16,895 nt of DNA, from positions 1 through 16,895 of the forward strand of contig JAAAIG010000827.1 of assembly GCA_015852425.1 (NCBI GenBank), read 5' to 3'. Below the pieces are notes generated by a model. The model had not been told where the DNA came from. It did no database searches and saw only the letters and a list, made by a program, of their open reading frames with translations. Made by a program: the position numbers and the translations under genes. Below, piece after piece: positions 8,815 to 16,895 of the stretch (its first letter is position 1; the number at the start of each line of letters is the position of its first letter). The stretch is from Gryganskiella cystojenkinii (lineage: Eukaryota > Mortierellomycota > Mortierellomycetes > Mortierellales > Mortierellaceae).

Positions 8815-11456
8815 TCATTGCGAAAACATCAACTCTCTAGAAAAATCACCGACTGTCGCTTCTTGATCATTGGCTCTTCGCCGTTCAATCGTCGCCTCCG
8901 CATCAAAGATATCCAAGAGTCGATCTTTTTGTTGCAACGTATCCTCGAGTTCCTTGCTGGCCATGGACCGGATCACACCAACTTGTTGTTCGACCTGTTG
9001 CTTGGCTTTGCTTATGTGTTGCAATACCTCCTTAATATTCTTGTTCGTGTGTTCGACCGCCTGGGCGGTTTGTTTCTCCAGCAGCTCATTCTCTTTGCTC
9101 AGTCGCTCGGCCTCGGACGCCAAAAAGTTGGTTTCCTGAATCATACTCTGAACCAGTTCCTCCTGTGACTCCACGAACGCCTGTCTATTAATGGCTTCAG
9201 CTCTTGCGGCCTAAATAAGTATCGTACCAAACAAATCACCGAATCAGTAAGCTTGAGCATTGATCAAAAAGGTCATGACTGCATATGTCAGAAGCTAAAA
9301 GGCGAGACATACCTCCTTCTCTTCAATATACTTTCGACTTGACAATTGGTACTTGTACTCGACAACTTGAAGATCAGTCGACTCATCCGCGTATTGCTCA
9401 TCCAGTTGCTCATACTCCTCCCTCAAAGCCGCCAGTTCGCTCGAGACCCGGTTCACCTCCTTGGTCAACTGGTTCCTCAGATCACCGACGGCTCGTTCAG
9501 CAGCCCGAGTATCAATCGAGTAAATATTGCCTGATCCCGTCAACGCGATATCGGTATCCAGTCGCAGCTCGTAATTCCTTCCACCAGCATATTTCGCTGA
9601 CGCAGGGATGATTCCCGCCCGGACCGCCAGCTCGTTGTACTCTTTGGCGACGACTTCAGCCTTGTTCTCGCCGTCCTGAAAACGCTTGTCCAAGGCCCGA
9701 TGATGGTCCTCCACATCCTTGAGCTGTTGCCGAACGCTCTTTTCCCTACGACGTAATTTGTTCCGCTCGTCCAGTTTTTCTTCAAGTCCAGCTCGGGTCA
9801 TGGTCTGTAACCGTACAATGTCCTGGACTTCTGCGGTTGCGCGCTCAATGTCCGTGAGTTTCAACTTCTTGTGCCCGATCGATTCTTGCAATTTTGTATT
9901 GGCCTTGATAACTTCGGCGATTCTGGGTTCCGCATGCTCCTTGGCCCTCTGGAATATGGACTCGTCTTTCTCAAGCGTCTCCTTTTCCTTTTTCAACAGC
10001 TCGAGTTGGGACTATGACAGAAATTAAGAGAGCGTCAGCTTCTGTCAAGATAGTGTCATCGTTGCTCCTTATGTTCTGTAATCGATATCGGTTAAAAATA
10101 GACATACCGGTTCCTTCACGGACGTATCCAATTCATGCCGCAGCCCTTGGAGCGCCTCCTCCAAATGACGCACTTGCTCTTCTGCATATTCTTGGCGCCG
10201 ACGAAAACTCCGGGCCAACATTTCCTCGAGGTCGGGATCGTTATGAAGACCGTACAACATCCATCCCTTGTACGTCTGCATGAGGTAGTAATACAACGCG
10301 CGATCGGGTGAAACTTGTGTCATGTCCAATTCTGGGTCGATATCTCGGTTCTTGTTGTGAGAGTTGCCCGAGTTCCTCTGATCCAGCATCACCTTGTGCT
10401 TCTCAACGACCTAAAGAATGGAGGCAGCCATAAAAATTGAAGCTTAGCAGACGTGCTTAGACTCTGAGAATTGATTGTTTCATCAAAAATCGACCTTGTC
10501 CTCGTACCTCGATAACCTCCACCATCCATGAAAGGAGAGCCAGCATGTTGGGCCATGAATGTGGCGTTCCCACGGCATAAAGGGACGTCCGTGTAATACT
10601 ATCTGCCGCTGGGTATCTATTCCAAAACAAAAGCATAGTAAAAAGAGAGACCGGTCAGTTAAAACTGTGGTCATTTGCGCTTCCTTCATTGTTCCGACAA
10701 CAAGAAACGTTGACAGCTCCTTGGTTTAAAATGCCTCACCTCATTGTCTTCAGTAGGATCGGCACCTCGTCCTCGAGCTTCTTTTGAAAGTCAAAGTGTG
10801 GCTCCAGTTTGTAGTACAGATACTTGAATATATCCTGAAACTCCTTGTTGGTCGGTTGAGTCAGCGTTCTGGCGGTGACGTTGCTCGGGTATCCAGATTG
10901 GGTCAGGTACGTGACAATATCCGTGACCATGCCTCGTTGATAGTTCTTGTCCTTGATCGGTCGAGTGTCCCGCTGATTCATAGAGGCGCTGACTTGATGC
11001 GTCATCCGAGATCCACCGCCTGAGAATGACTGACGGGGAGCAAAGCCGGTGACACTGTTGCTATTATGTTATGAAAAGCGAGAGAAGGGACCAACAGTTC
11101 GTGTGTTAGGGACATATGACACATGGGCCGTCTTCCAGAGGTGCGGAAGAGTGAGCGGGGTGTCCGTGACTGATAACAACTCTAGTTCCTTACCGACTAG
11201 CACTCGTGGGTGGTCCCATAACACTGCTGTTCAGCATGTTGTAGTCTTCATTGTTCATTGGTGCCATGGGCGAAGGCCTTTGCGACAACATCATACTGGT
11301 TCGGTGAGCGCCACTACTCATGCCGGTTATGGACTGTCGGAACCCTGCAGAGGATACGCTCCATCGAGTATTATTCGAGTTGGCGGGTCCACTAGAGTTC
11401 AGTCCACTGGAGGCTGGGTTGTTGCCATAAAAGTTGTTTGAGGGTGGGCCTTGCAT
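8815..11456 (-). CDS. NDC80: Kinetochore protein Ndc80 (Hec1), 696 aa, six exons
   Basis: Exons in transcript order: 11456-11194, 11060-10740, 10616-10508, 10410-10108, 10011-9313 and 9210-8815 (TGA). Introns are 133, 123, 97, 96 and 102 nt. Ndc80 is the microtubule-binding subunit of the four-protein Ndc80 complex at the outer kinetochore. Residues 1-118 are a basic, Ser/Asn-rich disordered tail with several Arg-x-Ser/Thr sites of Aurora-B type. Residues about 121-235 form the calponin-homology domain (RPIKDKNYQRG ... YPAADSITRTSLYAVGTPHSWP ... WMVEVIE). From about 255 to the end the protein is almost continuous coiled coil. It is broken near 455-472 by the loop-type segment YNELAVRAGIIPASA, typical of the family. 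Length agrees with fungal Ndc80 (yeast about 691 aa). Only 114 nt separate its stop from the convergent TRAX stop. The start at 11456 is the first ATG in frame with the tail; an upstream exon cannot be excluded. Confidence 0.95.
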
Positions 11457-11769
11457 CGCGCGTTGTAAATCCGTTTGGATTTCTCAATCAAAAGATCCTT
11501 GACAGTCAACCTTTTTTGTTTATTGCTCGGTGAATTTGTTCTTGCGGTGACCTGGTCCCGCAAAGTTGTCTGGTTTCCTTTGAATGCTAGCAAAGACGTG
11601 GTTTCCGTTTTCCTCGGTTCTCCTCTGATTCCTTTGAGAATGGATTGTAGCGGGATAAAGATGATTTGAGCAACAGTCAGTCGAAGAAACGCGCGACTTT
11701 TTTTCTTTATTTTTACTAACAGTCATGTGACCAACTAAAAAAAATTGGGTTTCGTGTTGGTCGTTCCTT
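11457..11769 (-). promoter_or_regulatory. Region between Atg18 stop and Ndc80 start (Ndc80 promoter and Atg18 3' end)
   Basis: These 313 nt hold no convincing gene. On the minus strand the sequence AACGCGC occurs twice: at 11458-11464, directly before the Ndc80 ATG, and on the plus strand at 11688-11694. This is similar to the ACGCG core of fungal G1/S (MBF-type) sites, which would suit a cell-cycle gene. An out-of-frame ATG at 11593 opens a 64-codon frame that runs past the Ndc80 start to 11399, so it is a possible overlapping upstream ORF if transcription begins early enough. Confidence 0.45.
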
Positions 11770-13796
11770 TTACTCTGTTGAGGAGCTGAATTCGTCCGAG
11801 GATTCCAACAGACTATTGCAAAGTTGTAAAACGCGGGCATTAGTGTCATATCCAAATCGACTTTTCATGCTGTATCCTACAGGAACCGTCAAACACACAT
11901 ACCTAAACTGCTTAAGCAGCACACAGGGTCCACCGTTCTCCATGTCGATATTATACTGGTAAAGGTAGCCATCCGAAGTGGCGACCATGACCTGAGGAAG
12001 TGTGCTATTTAAAGTAAAAACAAGACAATGGTTAATCAACATGCCTCTGCAGACAGGATTCTTCTCTACAAAAAAAAAAAAACTGATGGTCACCGTCATT
12101 ACCTGCTAAGAGCAATGACGCTCTGCACTCCTGCAACTGGAAGCTTCAAATGCGCAAAGTCGCGAGAGGGTTCAAATATCTCTGTAATAGCCCCTGGTAA
12201 ATATGATCCTACACTCCCTGCAAGATTCTTTCCAATGTTCAGAGACTGTCTGCGCATCATCGAGCTATACAATTTTCGAGAAAAAAATAAAGATTGGACT
12301 CCCAGTTAGTACGAGAATAACACTCAGAACACAACAAGCAGCATCTTTATATCAATATTTCTTACCTCATTCCTCCAACAAGACCAACGCCCTCGGACGA
12401 TCCATCAAGTGATCCACTACCTGATCGAGGTCCAGGTTTTGATCCGCCAAGTTTAAAAATATGAACAGTGTCCGTTGCGCTGGAGACACAGAGAAGGGTG
12501 CTGGCGAGGTTAAAAGAAAGAGAATAGATGCGCGCAGACTGAGATCCTCGTCTGAATTGGAAGAGCCGCTGTGCATTAGGAATCGAGAAGATGCGAATGA
12601 CGGTTCCCTATCGAACGAAAGAACAAAGATTTCAGTCAGTATTTTTTTGTCCGATAAAACGGTAATACACTTTGCAAGAGGTGTGGTTTGGTTACCTTGT
12701 CGCTGGCTGTCGCGAGCATAGTTCCTTCCGAATTGATAGCGATGTTGGAGACGGATGTCTTATGCGCTTGCACAATATTTACAACCTGCAAAGTCAGCGC
12801 GTTAAAAATCAAAACATCTCCAGAAGGTCCATGACTGTCGTTACGACCGTTGCTGGAGAACGGTGAGGTTGGTGAGGGAGTTGGGGACGGATAAGCCAGG
12901 TAACAGTTTTCGCTTGAGGAGGACAGAGCACAGATGGCTAGAGAGAGAGAGAGAGAGACATACATGTATCAGTACAGGTGAATTGTTTGACTGCGCCTCG
13001 ACAGCAAACATGCGCTGATCCGAACTCACCATGAGGGTTGGGACTGGTTTCGATTGTGTGTAGTAGTTTCATGTTGCTGATATCATAGACATAGATCTGG
13101 TCCTCGAGAACGACAATAAGACGTTTCCTGTTGAGCTTAACGGACAAGATTGAAGTTGGAAAAGTCAACTCGCAAATGGTGGATTGGCGCTATGGTGAGA
13201 TGTTAGGTAGGGTGAGACCAAAGTTACTATATGTGGTGCGACAGTACGTCCGACGATTGTAGGTAGCATATTGTAGTAGCTATATTCAACATACCTTTGT
13301 GTTGATGATCTGCAGTCTTCTCGGTGATGACGCTGGATGATCCCCAGCACCGACGATAGCCACCAAAGATGTACAAAAGAGCATCTCGACGATTCCAATC
13401 GAAGTATCATCTATTATGCAAAAAAATGAAGAAAGAGGTAACGCCTGTTTAGTTTCATAACTGATCCAGAGACAGAAAAATCCTTGTTTGCAGAGTTGTC
13501 GGAAAAAGACGCGATTAGTGTATTTTTTGCCACGTTACTTTTGGAATAGCACTTTCCGAATGGGTCGCAGTTGTAAATCTTGAAGCCATGCTTTGTTCCA
13601 ACCGAGATGCAACTATGTTTAGAAATGATCGCATGTAGTTGTGAGTTATTGGGAATGTTCTTACGAGACAAGGTTTTTCTTGCCATGAGAATGTTGAATG
13701 TTTGTGATATTTGCCCGGTATATATCGACTACTCTACCTGAAATCCTGGTTAAAGTTGATAAAGAGAAGTTCGCTTCCCTTGACAGCCACGTTCAT
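11770..13796 (-). CDS. ATG18: Autophagy PROPPIN Atg18 (WIPI family), 399 aa, nine exons
   Basis: Exons in transcript order: 13796-13738, 13612-13539, 13410-13295, 13189-13030, 12937-12696, 12607-12366, 12264-12103, 12004-11903 and 11812-11770 (TAA); the eight introns are 88-128 nt. Atg18 is a seven-bladed beta-propeller that binds PI3P and PI(3,5)P2 and acts with Atg2 in autophagosome growth and in vacuole membrane control. The lipid-binding signature is FRRG at 235-238. Other family landmarks are [76 protein letters not shown] and the membrane-inserting blade-6 loop (about 272-335) with [18 protein letters not shown], which supports Atg18 over Atg21 or Hsv2. A Ser/Pro-rich insertion lies near 155-175. 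The sixth intron (12265-12365) has a perfect TACTAAC branch site on the minus strand (12305-12311). The start context (ACC before ATG) is good, and the N-terminus is short, as expected. Confidence 0.96.
12940..12958 (-). repeat. (CT)n microsatellite forming the polypyrimidine tract of an Atg18 intron
   Basis: The plus strand carries an uninterrupted AG/GA dinucleotide run. In the transcript it reads (CT)n directly before the TAG acceptor at 12938 of the fourth Atg18 intron (12938-13029), so the repeat itself serves as the polypyrimidine tract. Confidence 0.85.
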
Positions 13797-13965
13797 GGTC
13801 GTTGGTTTGAATAAAAGTATGTGTTTTGTTTAAGAGGTAGGTTTGAGAAGGTATGAAACGGGTGGGAGTGATGGAGATGAATGAAAAAGAGACGTCAATG
13901 ACGAAAAAAACGAGAGCTTTTTGGGCGCAAGGGGCTGACTGACGAGCTGACTGGACGGACGGACT

Positions 13966-14000
13966 GCGTGTGTGTGTGTGCGTGCGTGGTGGGTGTGTGC
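13966..14000 (+). repeat. Alternating GT/GC purine-pyrimidine tract
   Basis: This 35-nt stretch is mainly GT dinucleotides with GC steps and one GGTGGG interruption near its end. Sequences of this type can adopt left-handed DNA under supercoiling and vary in length. Confidence 0.8.
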
Positions 14001-14023
14001 AAAGAAAAGCAGAAGTGCCCAGC

Positions 14024-14063
14024 CCAATGATCCGTCAGAACAGAGCTCATTGGTCACATGACC
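14024..14063. promoter_or_regulatory. CCAAT inverted pair with adjoining E-box-like near-palindrome
   Basis: CCAATGA (14024-14030) and its exact inverse TCATTGG (14047-14053) are separated by 16 nt, giving two oppositely oriented CCAAT boxes. The second overlaps GGTCACATGACC (14052-14063), which is palindromic except for its two central bases and contains a CANNTG E-box. CCAAT is the known site of the Hap/NF-Y complex, and TCACATGA-type sequences are bHLH sites. Function here is inferred from position in a divergent promoter. Confidence 0.5.
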
Positions 14064-14358
14064 TCGATCCAATCCTTAAATCCTCTCGGTCTGAGTCTGA
14101 CTGCCAAGGAGAGAAGGCGGAGAAGGGGGGACGATGATGTCTTTTTTGGGCATGCATTCCTTCTTTTCATTTGGTACCTTCCTCAAGAACGCTCATTTCT
14201 CGTCTTTTTTCTTCTTCAAACACTCTTCTCTCCTTCTCGTTTCTTTATTGTCTCTTATTATTCCCCCTTCTCTTGTTCCCTTTCCATTAATTTTTTTTGT
14301 ATCGATATCGACTTTCCTCACATTCCACATACACCTACTCACCCATTAACTCATTCTA

Positions 14359-16806
14359 ATGAAGTTCACAAAGTCCCATTCCTACTCGCTCTTGGCAGCC
14401 ATGTTGGCGGTTGCCAGCACTACCACTGCCCACCGTGCTCGAGTCCAGCCCTTCGGTCCAGAGTTGACCCACAAGGAGTACATCTCTCCTTCCGTCGTTG
14501 ACAACCACTCTGGTTCGTTCTTTACCGGTTCTTCCGCCACGAGCCCTGAAAAGGTCGCCCTTGACTTTGTTGAACAAAAGCTTTCTTTGACTAGCAACGA
14601 CTACTTGGTCAAGAACGCTTACACATCCAAGCACAACGGCGTCACCCATGTCTATCTTCGGTACAAAAAAAATAATAATCTAAAGTCGACACTGGAAGAC
14701 GCCGCAGCATAACAGGCTCTTCGATATCTTACTTCTTTTTCTCTTTTTTGGCAACCTTTAGCCAAATGGTTGATGGACTTGAGGTCGTCAACGGTGACAT
14801 CAATATCAACGTCGACAAGAACGGCAATGTGATCTCTTACGGTGATTCGTTTTACAAGGGTCATATCCAGAAGGAATCTTTGACGATCAAAGAATGGATC
14901 AAGAAGGAGGCTGAAACTCTTGCTGAGCAAGGTCGTCAGTTGACCTTTGGTAACTGGAAGCACCGTACCAACCGTAACAAGGTAAATAGAAACGAACACA
15001 CACGCACACACACGCACACGCACGCACCAAAAGGGTTATTTCCAGAGTTGCCAAGAGAACTACATGCACCAATGGAGCGAATACTGTGGTATTGTTTTTC
15101 CCCAGTAATGTTGGTGCTCTTGGTCGCTTTCTTTTTTGTTTGTCTCTGTTTCTGACGCATTGAGACATTCCACACGACCCGATTCGAGACTCAATTCATT
15201 TTAATCCGGAGATTTCATATCAGATCCTAAACTTTCATCATCTTCATTGATCAAAAAGGTCGTCGAGGAAGAAGAGCACAAGGCCAAGTCCAAGGAGACA
15301 ATCTCGCCCCAGGATGCTCTCCTCTCCTTTGCCCGCTACCTCAATGTCGAGATCCCTCGCCCCGAGGCTATGGACGTCGTCTCGACTTCGTCCTTGAACT
15401 CGGACAAGGTTGAGGTCGTCATGACCAACTGTCCTCTGACTGCCGACGGTAAGGTCCCCGTCGCTCAGGCTTATATCCAAACCGATGATGGTACCCTCGA
15501 GCTCGTCTATGACTTCCAGGTCGAGATGAAGGACACCGACAACTGGTTCCATGTCCAGGTCCACGCCGAAACCGGAAAGGTCATGCAGGTCGTTGACTGG
15601 GTTGCTGATGCTACCTACAACGTCTTCCCCATGGGTGTCAACGACCCCTTGGATGGTGAACGCCGTTTGGTCGTCGACCCCGAGCACAAGGTTGGTTCGC
15701 CCCTTGGATGGAACCGTCAGGCCCAGAACAAGAACTTTACCACCACCGTTGGCAACAACGTTTATGCCGGTGAAAACAGGAGAAACGGAAATGACTGGCA
15801 AAACAACCCCAAGCCCGAGGGTAAAGTCTCCAAGAACGGTGACTTGACATTTGACTTCAAGATTGACTTTGAGAAGGATCCAGTGACCTATGTCGATGCC
15901 GCTATTACCAACCTGTTCTACTGGAACAACCAGGTCCACGATATCTTCCATCACTATGGTTTCGATGAGGAATCCGGTAACTTCCAGGAGAACAACTTTG
16001 GTCGGGGTGGAAAGGGCAACGATGCTGTCATTGCGAACGCTCAGGATGGATCTGGATACAACAACGCCAACTTTGCTACTCCCCCCGATGGTCAACACGG
16101 CCAGATGCGCATGTACGTCTGGGATGTGACCGAAATCCCCCGTGATGGTGACTTGGAGAGCGGTATTATCATCCACGAGTATGCTCATGGTATCTCGACC
16201 AGATTGACCGGAGGTCCTGCCAACTCTGGATGCCTCGGATGGGGTGAGGCCGGTGGAATGGGTGAGGGTTGGGGAGATTTCTTTGCCACCATGTTCCGTC
16301 AACATGCCGACCACGATTACGATTCCGTCTTTGACATGGGCTCCTATGCCAACGGTGGTCAGGGTATTCGTCGTTTCCCTTACTCGACCTCGAAGTCGGT
16401 TAACCCTTCGACCTTCAAGATCATGGATGGCGCTGCTTACTGGGGTGTCCATGCCAAGGGTGAGGTCTGGGCCGAGATGTTGTACGAGGTTTACCGAAAC
16501 TTGAACTTGCGTTTGCCCTTTACGGAGGATTGGTACACGAACGACAAGACCAGCTATGCCAACACTTTGGCCATTCAGTTGGTTGTCGATGGAATGAAGC
16601 TTCAGCCCTGCACACCCTCGTTCATCCAGGCCCGTGATGCTATCCTCCAGGCCGAGAACTTGCTGACCGAGGGCCGTTACAAGTGTGATATCTGGAGGGC
16701 CTTCTCCAAGCGTGGTCTCGGTCCTAGGGCCAGGGTCATTGGTGCCAACTCGCCCTTCGGAAGTATCCGTACCGAGAACTTTGACCTCCCCAACGGCTGC
16801 AAGTAA
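14359..16806 (+). CDS. Secreted fungalysin (M36 family) zinc metalloprotease preproprotein, 689 aa, three exons
   Basis: Exons are 14359-14660, 14762-14981 and 15259-16806 (TAA), with introns of 101 and 277 nt. Fungalysins are extracellular elastinolytic metalloproteases made as inactive precursors. Residues 1-24 form a signal peptide (hydrophobic SLLAAMLAVAS, likely cleavage after TTTA). A long propeptide follows, with an FTP-type segment (DFVEQKLSLTSNDYLVKNAYTS, GVTHVYLRQMVDGLEVVNGDI) and a PepSY-like part near 240-300. The catalytic domain begins roughly at 330-345. The zinc site is HEYAH (H480, E481, H484) with the third ligand E510 in GMGEGWGDFF, 26 residues later, as in the family; all are intact. 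The coding sequence favours C-ending codons more than its neighbours, which suggests high expression. The first intron joins as THVYLR|QMVDG, matching the family. The second acceptor (AAAAAG at 15258) is poor in pyrimidines but is the only nearby one that keeps frame without a stop. Confidence 0.95.
14997..15028 (+). repeat. Alternating CA/CG tract inside the second fungalysin intron
   Basis: A 32-nt run of CA dinucleotides with CG steps starts 15 nt after the 5' splice site at 14982. It is close to the reverse complement of the GT/GC tract in the promoter at 13966-14000. Confidence 0.85.
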
Positions 16807-16895
16807 AAAAAAAAAGGATGGCAGAGACGAAAATCCTCCTCTCTTTTTATGATATGATACCATAGTCTAGTACTTTATCCGACATGACCTTTTTT
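16807..16895 (+). other. 3' flank of the fungalysin gene up to the window end
   Basis: An A-run begins at the stop codon, and a T-rich stretch with TATGATATGATAC follows near 16846-16861. The transcript end is probably here, but no exact AATAAA signal is present. Confidence 0.4.

Larger units (their letters stand above)
13797..14358. promoter_or_regulatory. Divergent intergenic promoter region between Atg18 (-) and fungalysin (+)
   Basis: No gene is seen in these 562 nt. From left to right there is an A/G-rich Atg18 leader (13800-13910), then short direct repeats: GCTGACT at 13934-13940 and 13946-13952, and three GGAC units at 13953-13964. A GT/GC alternating tract follows (13966-14000), then a CCAAT/E-box cluster (14024-14063), and a T/CT-rich stretch from about 14155 to the fungalysin ATG. 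The T/CT-rich part probably covers the protease transcription start and leader. Confidence 0.65.

Noticed and set aside
15244..16863. 539-codon open frame on the minus strand opposite fungalysin exon 3
   Set aside because: It mirrors the protease exon. The strongly biased codons of the sense strand avoid creating stops in this antisense frame, and the translated product is repetitive Val/Gly/Leu/Asp-rich with no recognisable domain.

Overview
This window comes from a filamentous-fungus-type nuclear genome. It holds six intron-containing protein genes and the 3' part of a tRNA gene. Four features point to an early-diverging fungus (Mortierellomycota/Mucoromycota-like): short introns, mostly 88-133 nt, with GT...TAG or GT...CAG ends; a TACTAAC-type branch site; C-ending codon bias in the secreted protease; and T/CT-rich 5' leaders. 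This placement is inferred from gene style and protein resemblance and was not tested by a search. I saw no transposon, CRISPR array, prophage or virus-like sequence.

Layout: (1) 1-46, 3' part of tRNA-Gln(CTG) with a pol III T-run terminator. (2) 56-1404, long gene-free upstream region, T- and CT-rich. (3) 1405-3622 (+), Hal/Sat4/Hrk1-type serine/threonine kinase, 490 aa, with one unusually long 745-nt intron. (4) 3767-6798 (-), 874-aa protein of unknown function in five exons; its first 50 residues resemble a degenerate chromo/chromo-shadow domain. (5) 7058-8700 (+), translin-associated factor X (TRAX), 438 aa in four exons, carrying an inserted Arg-Gly-rich segment. (6) 8815-11456 (-), kinetochore protein Ndc80, 696 aa in six exons. 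(7) 11770-13796 (-), PROPPIN autophagy protein Atg18, 399 aa in nine exons. (8) 14359-16806 (+), secreted fungalysin (M36) metalloprotease, 689 aa in three exons.

Genes 3/4 and 5/6 converge. Genes 4/5 and 7/8 diverge from shared upstream regions of 259 and 562 nt. Ndc80 and Atg18 lie in tandem on the minus strand. The genes do not form an evident pathway; this is ordinary eukaryotic gene order covering transporter regulation, small-RNA processing, chromosome segregation, autophagy and extracellular proteolysis.

Exon structures were built by hand. Each proposed junction has a GT donor and AG acceptor, keeps frame, and restores a protein that reads like its family; each CDS totals a whole number of codons. 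The least certain junction is the 3' splice site of the second fungalysin intron. No clearly new biological system was found. The best leads are the uncharacterised 874-aa protein, the RGG-type insertion in TRAX, and the compact CCAAT/E-box cluster between Atg18 and the protease.
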